From Pelomyxa schiedti (taxonomy: Eukaryota; Evosea; Pelobiontida; Pelomyxidae), in NCBI GenBank assembly GCA_020536535.1, contig JAHLWZ010000183.1, positions 55,818-119,817 on the forward strand: a stretch of DNA of 64,000 nucleotides, given 5' to 3'. Below are positions 14,960 through 27,568 of this stretch, piece by piece. The translations under genes and the position numbers were made by a program. Numbering within the stretch: the stretch's first letter is position 1; each line of letters begins with the position of its first letter. A model generated the notes under the pieces. It was not told the DNA's origin, did not search any database, and worked only from the letters and a program-made list of their open reading frames with translations.

Positions 14960-17813
14960 ATGTGGTTATCACAGTTACAACGACAACAACAACAACAGCA
15001 GCAGCCAACGTCTTCATTGGAAAGAGCAACTAAAAACACTGACAACAACAACAGTAGAGGCGATGTTGCGGTGGTGGTGGATATACTGACACCGTGCTTG
15101 GCCAAGTTGCACGACAGCCACATTGACCCAGCTTCTATACAGCCTGTGTTACAAGTTACTCAATCAAAACCAATCCAAGATAAAGTATGCATGTGCGTGC
15201 TTTACAAAAACCACCTTCGATGATTTTTTTTTTTTTTCCCCAATACCCCTCCGTGATTGTTATTATAGTTTTATTTCAATCCTATTTTAATGTGGGCACA
15301 GAGGCCTCGCCATTTGGTTGTTTTAAATGACGGTCGGAATACGATGCATGGAACTATATTCACAGATGAGAAGCCAGCTCCTGCCATATTGTCAGTGATT
15401 AAGTTGCTTCAGTACACAGTGGTGCAGATTGATCCACCGAGCCCCAGCCGGTATGTGGTGGTTGTTCTATTGTATTTTGGGAGTTAACTCTCTTCTTTAG
15501 GCTCGTTGCAATTCAATCTTATGAGACCGTTGCTTCTCCAACCAATGCTGTATTGGGTTCCCCCAGTGAAATTCTAACAGGAACAGCCACAACAACCACT
15601 ACATCAGCTCCCTTGAGCTCATTAACATCTCCCCAAAATATTACCGGGAGGGGGTCAGTGGACAGAGGGGTGCCAACCACTCAACCGCCACTGGGACCTG
15701 CAAGTGTTGCTGCTTCCCCGACACAAGTGTGCTTCTGCTTGAGATCTCACCAACTTAACCTGGTTTAGACCATTTCCTCTGCAACGAGAACTCAAGTGTC
15801 TCCTGGGTACTAACGTTTCTCAAGTATTTTGCCTCTAATTTTTCCCGGGAAACTACATTACATATGGCAGCTCAGAGATACCAAGTGACGATCTATCCAA
15901 GTCAGTTGTTGTACCAGTTGCAGGCCTCAATCCATTTCAGACCAAGTGGGTCATCAAAGTGCGCGTGACAAGTAAAAGTGACATCCGGAACTACACCAGC
16001 ACAAAGGGGTCTGGAAAGTTCTTTACCGTGGATTTGCTGGATGATCAAGTGTGCCACACTTTCCTTTCCTTTTCTAAAAATCTAATTGGTTGTGAGGGAA
16101 CTGAAATTCAAATGACTGGTTTCCAAGATGTAATTGAGAAATTCTACGAACTTCTCCAACCAAATCACGTATATTCCACATCTTTCCTTTTCAGTTCTTA
16201 ACACTCATCTTCACTCACCTCCACCAGGTGTACCTCATCTCAAAGTGTCTCCTCAAGTTCGCAAACAAGCCGCACATAACAACTATTAAGAACGACTATG
16301 AGCTTAGCCTCACCAGTGGCAGTATTATCCAAGAAGTTCAAGATGACCATACAATAAAAACCCACAAAATGGAGCTGGTTGAGATAAAGAACATTGCATC
16401 CAGAAAAATTAATGATGTAGTTGGTATATTCTGATTGCTCTATCTCCGATTCAGCTTTTACTGATTAAAAATTAGATGTACTTGGCATTGTGATGTCAGT
16501 TGGGAAGGGAACTAAGGTTAAATCAAGTGAAGATACCTCAGTTGAGCTTTCAAAAAAGTTTGTAGACCCTTGTGTGTTGTTATGCCTACCTAAATTTTCT
16601 TCAGATCCATTACGATTATGGACTCATCTGGTGTCACAATTCAGGTTGCACTCTGGGGCGAAAAAGCAGACAGAGATATTGAACGTGAATGGATAATAGC
16701 GATACGGTCAGCCAAAATAAGTGACTTGGGAGGTATTTATGAAACAACCCATCAGGGTTTTCAATTCAATGCAGTGTGCAGGTATATCATTGAGTGCAAG
16801 CAGTGCCAGCACCGTAATTTGGAATCCTGCTGATATGATAGAGGCTGATAAACTGCGGGAGTGGTACTCAATTAATGGCCATGGTAACGTAACACCTATT
16901 GTGAACATTCACTCTGAGTCAACGAACACATCTGCTATCCCGATCGTAAACCTGGAAGAACACAGAGATTTGGAGAACCAATCCATTACGGTACTTTTTA
17001 TTTTATTTTTTTCTGTTATTGTAACGTAATCATAATAATACCTGGGAAACAGAAGGGCATACAGGTTGACCCTCCAGAAAGTGACTGCAACACGCTCATT
17101 ACCGCCAATGAGAAGGAGGATACCTCAGCTCCGGCTCCAATACAAACCACGTTGACTCCAGCAACAACCACCACCAAGGATGCTGAGGCTTGTGATAAGT
17201 TTGTTGATCAAGTCTTACAACATCCAGCAGTGGTCAATCAAGTTAATCCTCCCACCTCAAAGCTTCCAAAAGAATCCAAAAAGAGGATTGGATTAAAACT
17301 AGTAGGATCTGCCTTAGACAACCTTGGATCAATGATGCAGCACGTACAAGTGATTTTATTTGTAAAAGTTTATTTCAATAATCTTTATTTCAATACACAG
17401 GCTGTTCAACACGAGGAAATTACCTTGATGAGAGCTGAAAGAACCCAGCTTATGGCGAAAATCGAAGCTAACCTGGTAAAGTATGAACTCAGCTTAGAAA
17501 AGGAGAGAACAACACACGCAACTGAACTGAAGGAAGTGAGAGAACAAGAAGCAAGGAGGTACCAAGAACTGTTGCAAGAACACAATGCAAAAAACTTGGA
17601 ACTGTTGGAAAACCAAAGAACATCTTTTGCACAACTTCTTGCAGCAAAAGAGGAACAGATCAAGGGATTGGAAAAAAGTCTTCAGGAGAGAGAAGGCCTT
17701 GTAAGTGCCTATAGAGAGATGACACTTTTTTATTGTAAGAAAACGTCTTAATCCTAAAACTTCGGAACCATTGTTATTCTTGAACTGTGCAACAGTTCGG
17801 GACCTGCTGTTAA
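14960..17813 (+). CDS. RPA1: Replication protein A large-subunit-like protein lacking DBD-C, with C-terminal coiled coil
   Basis: About eleven exons from the ATG at 14960, after which a polyQ tract occurs. The order is an RPA70N-like OB fold (IDPASIQPVLQVTQSK, LVVLNDGRNTMHGTIF), a Ser/Thr/Pro linker, DBD-A (LNPFQTKWVIKVRVTSKSDI, LLQPNHVYLISKCLLKFANK, IKNDYELSL) and DBD-B (IVMSVGKGTKV, SGVTIQVALWGEKAD, RSAKISDLGGISLSASSAST). After DBD-B, normal RPA1 has DBD-C with a zinc ribbon. Here exons 17050-17350 give a low-complexity linker, and 17401-17702 give a long charged coiled coil (ELSLEKERTTHATELKEVRE). No zinc-ribbon cysteines are seen before the next gene. The last exon is uncertain: either a short exon to 17813 or read-through to 17751. 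ssDNA binding is expected; canonical trimer formation is doubtful. Confidence 0.88.
14978..15006 (+). repeat. CAA/CAG repeat encoding polyglutamine
   Basis: A short run of CAA/CAG codons encodes about seven Gln right after the start of the RPA1-like protein. Confidence 0.8.
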
Positions 17814-18035
17814 CTCGCTAAAGAACGTATGATAGTGTACTTTGGGGGTTATCCCTCTCACAGCTCTTGAGGGATATAACACTGCTTCATGCTTCTCTTC
17901 CATTCTTCTGACAACAGCACAAGTGTTGTGCACAGTTGCATATCCCCTCAGCAGCACCATCGTCAGGTAGAGAGTTGGAACAGTTCCAACTATCGTTTTC
18001 GAAGAAACTAGTTTCTAGTTTTGTAGTTTGGCGAA

Positions 18036-19381
18036 ATGGCAGCGTCGAAGCCGTCAACGGCAAGCCCAGTGTGTGGTATTAGAATTTCGCTGGTTAGTGA
18101 CGTGCACTTGGAAATAAGTTCATTGGGTGGAGGGACTCCGGTGTTCCCACTTGGGCCGGTGCCGTCATCCTCATCACCAACAGATTCCACTGTTCCCCAC
18201 GTAATGTGCCTTCTTGGAGACATTGGAGGTACCTGCTGTTATCTGTTGTTGTTGTTGCTGCTGCGTTGTTGGTTGTTGGTGGGCCTATTCGTCGGTTGTA
18301 TCTCCTCCTTGGCTTGTTTAGACCCAAGCAGTGGGGAATATGAGGAGTACTTGCGGCAGTTGAGCCAGAGATACACGCATGTGCTTGTTGTGGCAGGAAA
18401 CCACGAGGTTTGAAGCTATTTGCTGGCTAGATAGCAGTTCTTACCTCTACGTGACCCTAGTTTTACAGGAAGACCTATGAAGGAACAAAAGTCCTGTTGC
18501 AAACTGTTGGGTTCCCATTTGGATATATGTTGTTTTGATTTTTGGGTTTTGAGTGAGTTTTTTTTTTCCCCCTCCTGTGAAGTTTCTTTTATTTTTTATC
18601 TTCCATCTCTCATGCCGACTCTATTGCCACCAGGTATGCAGAAAATTCCCCAATGTTACATTCATGGATTGTACCTCTGTTGTTATTGGCGGTGTGAGAT
18701 TTGCTGGTGCAACTCTTTGGTACACTTATGCATTTCCTCTACTTTACAAGGGCTCCAAACCAAATAATGACCGAAGCCTTTGTACCTTTTGGGAAATTGG
18801 TTACTCACTTTGCTTACAGGACTAATGTACCAACAAAGTACCAGAGCCAGCTGCAAAATTGTATGAATGACTATGTACGAATTTCTATGGCTTCTGGGAG
18901 GAAACTTACAGTTTCCGACACAAACGCTTTCCACAAAGCAGAAAGGGAATGGATGGAGGCAGAAATTCGATCATCAAGGGTTCGTTCTGATTATTTTCAC
19001 CCCAAAAAACTGTTTGCACAACTCCTTACTTTCATACCCACAAACAGGAACCACTGGTTCTTCTATCTCACTCAGTCCCTGTAATGAGCCTGCCTTGTGA
19101 CACAGATGAATCCATTGCTAATGACCCTGTGGTCAAGACTGGATTCTGCACGGACTTGACGAAAATGATGAAGAAACCTGTGAAGCTTTGGCTGTTTGGT
19201 CACTCACATGTCAGTTGTGACCTGTGTGTCAATTCCGTGCGGCTAGTTTCGAATCAAGTAGGCTATTACTACCCTCCCTGCATGTAGTTTATCTCATTTT
19301 TTCCCTCAGTATGGATATGATTATGAAGTTAAAAGAGGATTGACTGGGTATTCTCCCAACATTATTCTTTCCTTGCCATAG
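18036..19381 (+). CDS. Calcineurin-like metallophosphoesterase
   Basis: About six exons from the ATG at 18036. All metal-binding motifs of the family are present in order: LVSDVHLE, CLLGDIG, VVAGNHE, LLSHS and LFGHSH. The intermediate segments TSVVIGGVRFAGATLW and CMNDYVRIS, followed by SDTNAFHKAEREWME, match predicted Ser/Thr-phosphatase-like hydrolases found in bacteria and protists. Joining the LW exon at about 18719 directly to TNVPTKYQ skips a 100-nt intron and restores the family pattern. The substrate is unknown. The stop codon lies 16 bp from the stop of the convergent vWA-eEF1A gene, so the 3' UTRs must overlap. Confidence 0.85.
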
Positions 19382-19397
19382 TAACAAATTTTCTTGC

Positions 19398-22300
19398 TCA
19401 ATGCTTTTTGCCCCATTTGTGTGTTGAGCCTTGTGTGTGTATTAGTGGGGGTGCTGTGGCAGGCGGATCCCGGATTGCTGTGACAATCCCGATAGCCACT
19501 GTACGAGCCCCATCGTGGAGTATGAACCGCCCCATGTTCCTATTGGTTGTGAAGGGCTCAATGCATACTGGTTTGGTTGGTAAAAACAAAACAAGAGCCT
19601 CTTGTCCTGGTTGAAGGCAGTCGGGGTGCTCCTCCAAAACCTGAAACGATGAGTTTTACTTGAAAAAAAAAGGGATGTGGCTACCTTCTTGGTTTTAGGG
19701 TCAATGGTGTGAATTATACTGGAAAGAACAACCGTGAAACTGAGACAATGGGCATGAATATGACCACAGAAGCCAGACCTGAGCGACTGTTTAATCTTTC
19801 CAGAAGAGTTTGGCGCGGCCAGAACGGGGCGTGCCAGGCAAATTACAACTCTTGCTTCAAAGGCAAGTACAGGAGGAGGGCAGCTCTCAATGTCACACAA
19901 GACAGAACCCCGCTTAATGTGTACCTGCTGTGAAGCTGGCGCTAGTAGTTGTACACCAACAAGGTTACCAGCGCTGGCAGTAGGGTATCTGGTACGAAAC
20001 ATTTCAATTGTTCCAATCGATAGCTGTAACTCCGGTAAAGAGGGTGCTAAGGAGAATCTTTGTCTTGAGGAAGCGGCCAGTGAGCCTGACAACTTGATGT
20101 CCATTAGGTTAAGCGAATTTGAACTTGGGAGCTCACCACTTTGCCAATGCCAATTAGTCCAATCCCTGGGAGGGCTCTCACGTGAGACAAAGGAACTCTT
20201 ACACGAGGTGACGTGCTGTTAACTCCTGGAAGAGTCAATGCAGACAGGGCGTCCACTAGTGTGAAACCAGTGCTCGTTGTAGTGCTTGTTGGGAGGGACT
20301 TCATCCAGCCCGTATACCAGGGTGCAACCTCTGATTGGTTTTTAAAAGAGGGTTGAGAAGGGGTTGCCTTTACTTGAAGCACATTTAAAGAGGTTCTCAC
20401 CATGCCAAGCAGATGTGGGTACGACCGGAATGGTCGAAGCCTTAAGGCCTGGAAATATGTCAGAGAAGAGAAAAAAAGCGAAATTTCGACTCACCAGTAA
20501 TTTTTTGCACCAGAGAGCAAACGTTTTCTGAGACCTCTTCGAATCTGCGTGATAGTGAGAAGGTGGTGCAGTGTATGGATCTTTACCTTTTCTGCGACCA
20601 GGATACAGTGTCCATTTTGTTCACCAAAACTATAAACTGCTCCACTCCCATAGCCCAAGCTATTGTTATCATCTCATACAAGTTGCTGGATGTTGATGCC
20701 GAGAATGCCGAAGCCGGTGATGACGCAATTGACATCTCGAATTCACCTTGGGTTGCAGAAACGCAAAGTACACATGCATCTGCCTGTGACAGCCCTGAAG
20801 TGATATTCTTTATAAACCTCTTGTGCCCTGGGGAGTCGAGTAGGCATACATGGTAGCTAAAAGACGGTGACCAATGCAAAGTAGTACAAAAATGGCACTT
20901 ACTTGGAGATCTCTATTGTCCACGTGTGATTTTCAATTGTTGTGCTCCTTTCCCTTTCTTGTCGTAACCTGTTTAAAATCCAAGCAAAGCAATCGGATCC
21001 CTTGGAGATACCTAGTTTGAACAATTATAATCCAGTATTCCTTCAATGAAGTGCAACTTGCAGCATCGCGCATGAGCATGTCCATCTGATGTTCATCAAC
21101 ACCACCCAAATCACTAATGAGATGTCCAAGTGTTGTGGATTTCCCTGCACAGGAATCTCCTAAGGTAGCAACTATAATTCTGGGTTTTTTTGTTCCACCC
21201 TCAGGTGTCCCACTGGGTTGAAAAATGACATGATGATTGCCTGATTCCAACTTTGGAAAGCCAGGTGTTGCGGTATGTGAAGTATGTTTTTTGTACAATT
21301 TTTTCCTAGTCCTTGCTGCTGCCTTGGCATGTCCCAATTGTTCTGGGGTCAAGCCTAGCAAAAAGTCAAAAAGATTTGACTTTGGGCATTACCTATTGCG
21401 CTCTGAATGGATTTATTATTTGAGGTACTCTGAATGGCTTTAGTGTTGTCAGGTGCAGGTTCCACTGTGAGTGATGATGGTACCCAGACACAAAATTTTA
21501 TCACCTCAAGGGTGTGAACTCAATTACACAACAAAGTTATGCATACCTCATGAAAGATTGGATATAGCAAAACTTGCTCAGTCTCAGTTAGTGACGAAGA
21601 AGTAACGGAAGAAGGGCTAATATGTAAGACTTTAATGCATCCACTTAAATCAAAATATATGATATTGTACAGCATCTCTGGGTAAGTTTCAGAAAAGAAA
21701 TAAACTTGAGGACAGTCACCAGGTGACAACCACGAGAAAATGGCAGTGAGTAGTGCGGACTTCAGCTCAGGATTGTCAAGCAATGACACCATGGCCTTCA
21801 AAAATCAAAAAACAAAACAAAAAAGTGAAGAAAGTTGCCTTGACATGTGACTCGAATTTAAAGGGGAATCGGAATGCTTGGAATTCCTCGGTGATAGCCT
21901 GCAAAGGAAATGTGGCCAAAGCAGACCATACAAATAAGAGCCTTTGTATTGATGGCCATTTCATGTGGTCAGGAAAGATTGCGCCAATACGAGTGAGCAT
22001 CAACTCGAAAAATGTTTTGGCAAAAACATCGAAACAATGTGTATGTGATTGCAACCAACTGTGCAGTGCCTCTGAACTTGTATTATGTGCTATTTCAGAA
22101 AGATTTTGAGCGAAAGTCTGGGGAACAGTGCAATGCTCAGCTTCACAAAGCTGAGCAAGAAGGGTCCTAGACAAAACTTGGATACTTATTTGCTTTCAAA
22201 GGTGAGGCATAAGAAAATGGTGCAGGAAAAACCTCTTTCTCTGTTGGAGTGATACAAACTATCTGTTTAAGATATCTTCGAAATGTCTCCTCTTGGAGGA

Positions 22301-25300
22301 GTTGCAATTTCAAATTAGGGGAATGCTCATCATCGAGAAGAAAATATATAAAAGCTTTCACAGGTAATCCTGCAATGCAGATTATTGCTTTTTACTGGTT
22401 TAAGAACTCAATACGTTTGCCAGTCCAATACTTATGGGGGAGGGACCGACTTCTTAGTGCTGACCCAACCATTTCTCTAGTGGGAAGTTGGAAAGAGTTT
22501 TTTCACTTTCAACTCACCTGAATTCTTCAATGGACGGTGTTGTGGAGGGATTCTTTATCCAATAAAACATTGTGGAAAGTATCTCACCCATTCTACATAT
22601 ATCTAAACTGGAATGTTTGGCAACTCGCATGTGCATCATAAAGTAGCTGGGAAGTTAGATGAGTGGAAATCTCAGAAAAATAAAGTTGGGCACCCTCCAT
22701 AAATGTTAATAATAGATGGAAGAGGAGCCAGAGGGGTTCCCGTTATGACTTCACTTAGTAAACCAGGCATCAAGTTTGCCAGAACGAGGTTAGTGAGTGG
22801 TTCAGGTGCAAGAGGCAATGCCGAGTTTCCCCTATAAAACCCACCTGGTAATTGGACGGCAGTACTGTGCTCTTTTTGAGCTAACTTCCAGTATACCCTA
22901 AAGTACGCCCAACTTGCTTGATCTTTTAACTGATCACTTCAAAGGAGTAACTTCTACATACACACCCACGCCACCGGAAATCACATACAGGAATTCCTTC
23001 CCATCAAATAACAATCCAAGAGTTTGTGTATCAGCAAGTGTGTACAACGCAGCAGGTAGTGTGTTATGGTCTCGTATGAGTTCAAGAAATGTTGTGTAAG
23101 TGAGTGGATCAAACATTCGCTTGCAAGCATCTTGAAGGTCGGTGCTTATCACTTTACAGGAATATCTTTAGACCTTGAATGTAGGAAAAAACCGGAAGTA
23201 AGGTACCCAGCAACTATGGTGGGGTATATCTCTTGGAGGGGAAGCCTCTCACAAATTACGTTAGCATTAACAGTTACCCTGATATCGACAATAACATTTC
23301 CAGAAGTGTCATGAGATAGAGTCTCCAAATAAGTGGATTCACTCGACACTGCAATAGAATTCTTAGAAAGAATTCTATCAAGTACTTAGCTTGTAGGCAT
23401 AAAGTAATTACAAACTGTGCAATAGCGGCTTTCCGGCACTGCTGAAGGATATCACCTTCCTGAAACGATTAAACTTCCAGGAAACATAAAGGGAGGCTAC
23501 AATAATAAATAAACTAAGAGAAGTATGATCCCCAGCAACAGTTTCAGCTACAAGGCAAACTCTGTTCAGCATCTTTCTAGCAAGGCTTCCTTGGGAAATC
23601 AAAATCCGTTGAATTTGAGTATTGAATCTCGCTGGTGATACAAATCCACTTCCCAGCCTCACTTTCATGGATTCCAACCCTGCTGAAATAGCTTCCAAGT
23701 CGCGCTCCTTAGAGATTGTTAGAACACACTGATATATTGAGGTAAAGTAGCACCCGCAGTAATCCATGGCTGTGCAACACCGCTGCATCATATTTCCCGG
23801 ATTCAAAATGTTGATACTGTTCTAACATACGTGCAAGTCCATCCACTTGGTTCTCAACACTACAGAGAACCTTTTCTAAGAATAATTGTAACAAAGTGCC
23901 CTCTCGGACAAGGTGATATATCTCTGATAGTGCTTGTCCTTTTTGTTTGCGAAGTGTGTGTAGCTGTTCCAGTGCTCTTCCTATTTGCTTATTTTGGTAA
24001 ATAAGTGGAGTTATAGATATTACTTAAATGAGTACCTGCGAAGTTATGTTGCCCGTCAGTGCATGTATTATTGTTGCAAGTTCTGGTTCAAGTTTAAAAA
24101 GATCTTGCAGAGCTTTAAACAGCCTGTCAGATATCGAGATTTTGGCTTGGCTGCGTAGCACAGTATTAACGTGGAATGGAGAAGGAATCCGGACTGCAAC
24201 ATGTTCTGAGTTGGATAGCTCAACAAAGGAATGAGGAACTATGCCCCGGCAACAAATACCAGCTTCCACAGCCTAATTTTATTAAAAGGAGTACAAAAAG
24301 TCAAGTAGTGTACTGCAGATGGAAGTTGAATGTCTCCACAGCTGAAGGAAATAGTCACATTGGTATTTGAAACAGTTGTTGCCAGCGACTCCATCTCCCT
24401 AATTACAGCTGAAATGTCCGCCACAGCATGGAAGTGCCCATTCACATTTTCACGCAGTACACGGAGAAATGCCGCATGTGCAGCTCCAACATGGCATACA
24501 TGAAACTCTGTTGATACGTGCTTATCAGAAATATCCTACGGGAAAAAACATCATTTTCGAGCAGGTCTTTAATTTCCTACTTGCATAAGTGTTTTACAAA
24601 TATTTGTCATTCTTTTCTGGTATAAAGTAATCCCATCTGATTGGATGAAATGGAAGTATCCATATTCAGCATGGTTTGGATTTGAAGGAATGTCTGCATT
24701 GACCGTGGGTCGTGGGACATACATATTCTCTTCTCCATCAGTCATAAACCACACCGTTATTGAGGATGAAGTCTAGATTTGGAAATTGAATGTTCGAAGG
24801 AAACCGTTAGTGGGCGCCGTACTCTTTCAGCCAGCTCTCTCACTCTTGAAGACAAGTGTAACAATGCTGCTTCTGTATTAGTTTTTCCGCTGGCTTTGAA
24901 AACAGCCTCAGAAGTGCGATTCCGAATTTGGGATAGGAGTTCAGAATCATCAATTAGTTGTCCGGTCTCTGTGTCAGTAAACTGGTCTTTTCACTCATTA
25001 AAAGCTATGAAGAAAATTTTGGGTAAGAACCTGGTGTAAACTCCACGACCGTATTAACTGCAGCACTCCAAGTAACGATGGTAACATAACCTCCTCGCTT
25101 CAAAGTACTCAAACATAGAGGGGGGATAAGCTCCCTGGCTTTGGTTTGGTGAGCGAAGCATAGTGGCCCTGATGCAACCTTTTTTGATAGAGCTCGCCCC
25201 GTGGTCGGGAGACCCTGGAGCTTGGTAAATACCATTGGCGTCATGATTCATTGATGCACTAACATCAAGGTAAAACAGTACGTGCTCTTCAACATCGGGC

Positions 25301-25566
25301 CTCTAGCGACTGGGTGACAAAATGAGAGCACAAAAAAGCTACCATACTCCAGAGGTGAGCCGGTCGCACAAGCAAAACAACATAGGGTCACTTCCACCCA
25401 CCAAAGGAGGGAGTACTAAGATCTGTGCACCATCTCCCCACCACGTCACGTATCCCCTAGAAGCCGATGTAGTCGTAGTTGTCGCTACAGTCTGTGACAA
25501 GGGTGTTGAAGATGTAGCCCGAGATCCATCTTTGTTTGATGTTACGTCGCCTTGGTCGCTGGCCAT
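19398..25566 (-). CDS. vWA domain fused to an eEF1A-like translational GTPase
   Basis: Many exons from the ATG at 25566. Residues near 100-350 form a von Willebrand A domain: the MIDAS is YLDVSASMN, then ASGKTNTEAALLHL and VWFMTDGEEN. A long middle region (about 21800-24250) has no domain I recognise. Phase-matched junctions near 21482-21522 and 21361-21398 run directly into LTPEQLGHAKAAARTRKK and an eEF1A-like GTPase. G1 is GDSCAGKST (canonical GHVDSGKST), the ERERSTTIE block stands for ERERGITID, G3 is LLDSPGHKRF and G4 is VNKMD. Domain II (IGKVLSGSL, GNLVGVQLLAP) and domain III (LPTKPVCIEPF, GRFILHDGARTVAIGIV) are present. The GTPase looks functional and closest to eEF1A, with G1 altered. 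The native partner and role are unknown. The middle exons were not all resolved. Confidence 0.8.
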
Positions 25567-25793
25567 GTGTGGGGCCACGAATTGTTTTGGATAATTACAT
25601 TGTGAGATTGACACCTGTCACACGAAACATTAATTCCAACCAAGACTCGTGATCGGGATTTTGTCGTACGAAACGAACCTTTTTGATCAATCGGCCCAGT
25701 CTCGGAGAGATCTACTGACAATTTTCTCAGATTCTGTCTCTTTCTCTGTGGAAGGACATTTGTATTAACTACTATTTAATTAGCCCCACCAGC
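25567..25793. promoter_or_regulatory. Divergent promoter region
   Basis: A 227-bp interval lies between divergent starts of the vWA-eEF1A gene and the sphingomyelinase-like gene. It is AT-rich near 25740-25780 (tattaactactatttaatta). No specific site is recognised. Confidence 0.4.
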
Positions 25794-27316
25794 ATGGCAC
25801 GCGTTCCTTGCGCTGTTATTTCGGTAGCAATACTACTTGTGGTTTTACACTTTTCTGACACTCATCTGGATCTTGACTACTCCGAAGGTGTGCTGTTGTT
25901 CTCTAATGAATCTAACTACGTTTCGTAATGAGCACTTTGCAGGCTCGGCCATTGATTGCCCTTCGTACGACATCGGTCTACCTTGTTGCCATTCGCACGA
26001 TATTGGGCGAGGGCGTGCTGGTTGTCTTGCCGTTTCGTTTTCCGGGCGTAACTATTCTAGGACACTATGGTGAGACTTCTTGTGACGCAAGCCACGCTCT
26101 TTTGAGTGACATTATTGTTGAAATGCAAAAGTTATACCCTAATCCCGACTTTATTGCTTTCACTGTAAGCAAGCATATGAGTTCATGCCAGTGTTGCACA
26201 ATAACCTCTTGAAAGGGGGACATAATGTGTCATAGTGATGCTACCGCGGTTAATCCCAAAATAATCGATGCGTGGAACTCGTTGTATGATGCCCTGACAA
26301 GCTCTTTCCCCAATGTCCCTGTGTATTCATCAATGGGGAACCATGACACATTCCCTGCGGATGAACTACGTCCAAATGGAGAGGAGGAAATCTTATATGA
26401 TATGGCTGATGTCTGGAGTCGCACGTTGAGCGATTCTGAGGCTTTGGCCAGTGCTGGCGAATATGGATATTACAGCACTGTAATTCCAAACCAGTACATA
26501 TACTTTTGTTATTATTTTTTTACCTGATTCTTTTTCAGGCCAAATATTAGAATTATATCTATGAATTTAGTGTATACACTTACAGACAATTTCCATGTTG
26601 ATAATGACGACCCAGATCCTGCAGGTCAAAAAGCATGGTTGTATGACACACTAGTGGATGTTGCTGCTAAACAACAAGTTGGCGGTTCCTCCATGATATT
26701 GTTAACCCATCTCTTAATCCAGGTTCCTATTCTTCTCATTCATGGGCCGATTAGAACGAACACCAAATCCAATTATACCGAGTGGTTTATAGGCCTACTT
26801 GATGAGTTGACTAGGACAGGTGAGGGTGCTGTTCCTGTTTACCAACTGGGAGGGCACACACACTGGGATGAAATGCAATTCTACCGCCCGTACTTTGGCG
26901 CAGCTTCTCAATCCTACATGCACGTTGTACCTCAGACTTCTTTCCTGGACGATTTGTGGCCCAGTGTGAGTGTCTGGATTTATGATAGTCTTGAGTCGCT
27001 AGAATCTGCAGATAGACTCATGTACCACGTGAATGTCACACGGGCAAATGAAGATATGCATGTAACACCAGAGCTGTATTACAGCGCCAGGGACGTCTGG
27101 GGAATCCCGGACCTGTCATTGGAATCCTGGGACTTGGTACTAGAAAAGATAAGAGTTGACGAGAGCGCCGCTCTACAGTACATCGACCTCAGAAACACAC
27201 ACCCAACAGGGTCAACAACTTGTGACCAGGCTTGCCGTACTGAACTCTATTGCCAATTGGCTTATGCCTCAAGCGACCTCATTTCCGAGTGCCAGAGCCA
27301 ACTCACCATAACTTAA
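25794..27316 (+). CDS. Acid sphingomyelinase-like secreted phosphoesterase
   Basis: Five or more exons from the ATG at 25794. The N-terminus is a hydrophobic signal peptide (VPCAVISVAILLVVL) running straight into the first metal motif, FSDTHLDLDY. Then come CCHSHDIGRGRAGHYGETSCD (the family's Cys-rich segment, in two exons), FTGDIMCH, SSMGNHDTFPADE, and GGHTHWDEMQFY near the C-terminus, which ends with a Cys-containing tail. This order matches SMPD1/SMPDL-type proteins, which cleave sphingomyelin or nucleotides in lysosomes or outside the cell. There is no saposin domain, as in SMPDL3. At 26700-26755 a neighbouring frame reads SLNPGSYSSHSWAD, which resembles the family better than the open frame, so a frameshift or an unrecognised splice is possible. 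Confidence 0.88.
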
Positions 27317-27568
27317 CTGTATTTTGTTTGACCCTTACCACTATCACACCAACGCATAATTTAAAACACCAACAACCCTCCTCCATGATCAAAACCAACT
27401 TTTTCTCGGTCTTTCGGGGTGCGTAGGAGCGCCACATTGCCATTATTCTAGTGATCTGATGACTTGACAAATACCTATTTGGTAAGTCCCAAAGAAAAAA
27501 AAACGAGCTCGAACGAACGCCCTCTAAAAAACAAAATCAATAAAAATTAAAACGGAGCTTCGCAAGGG

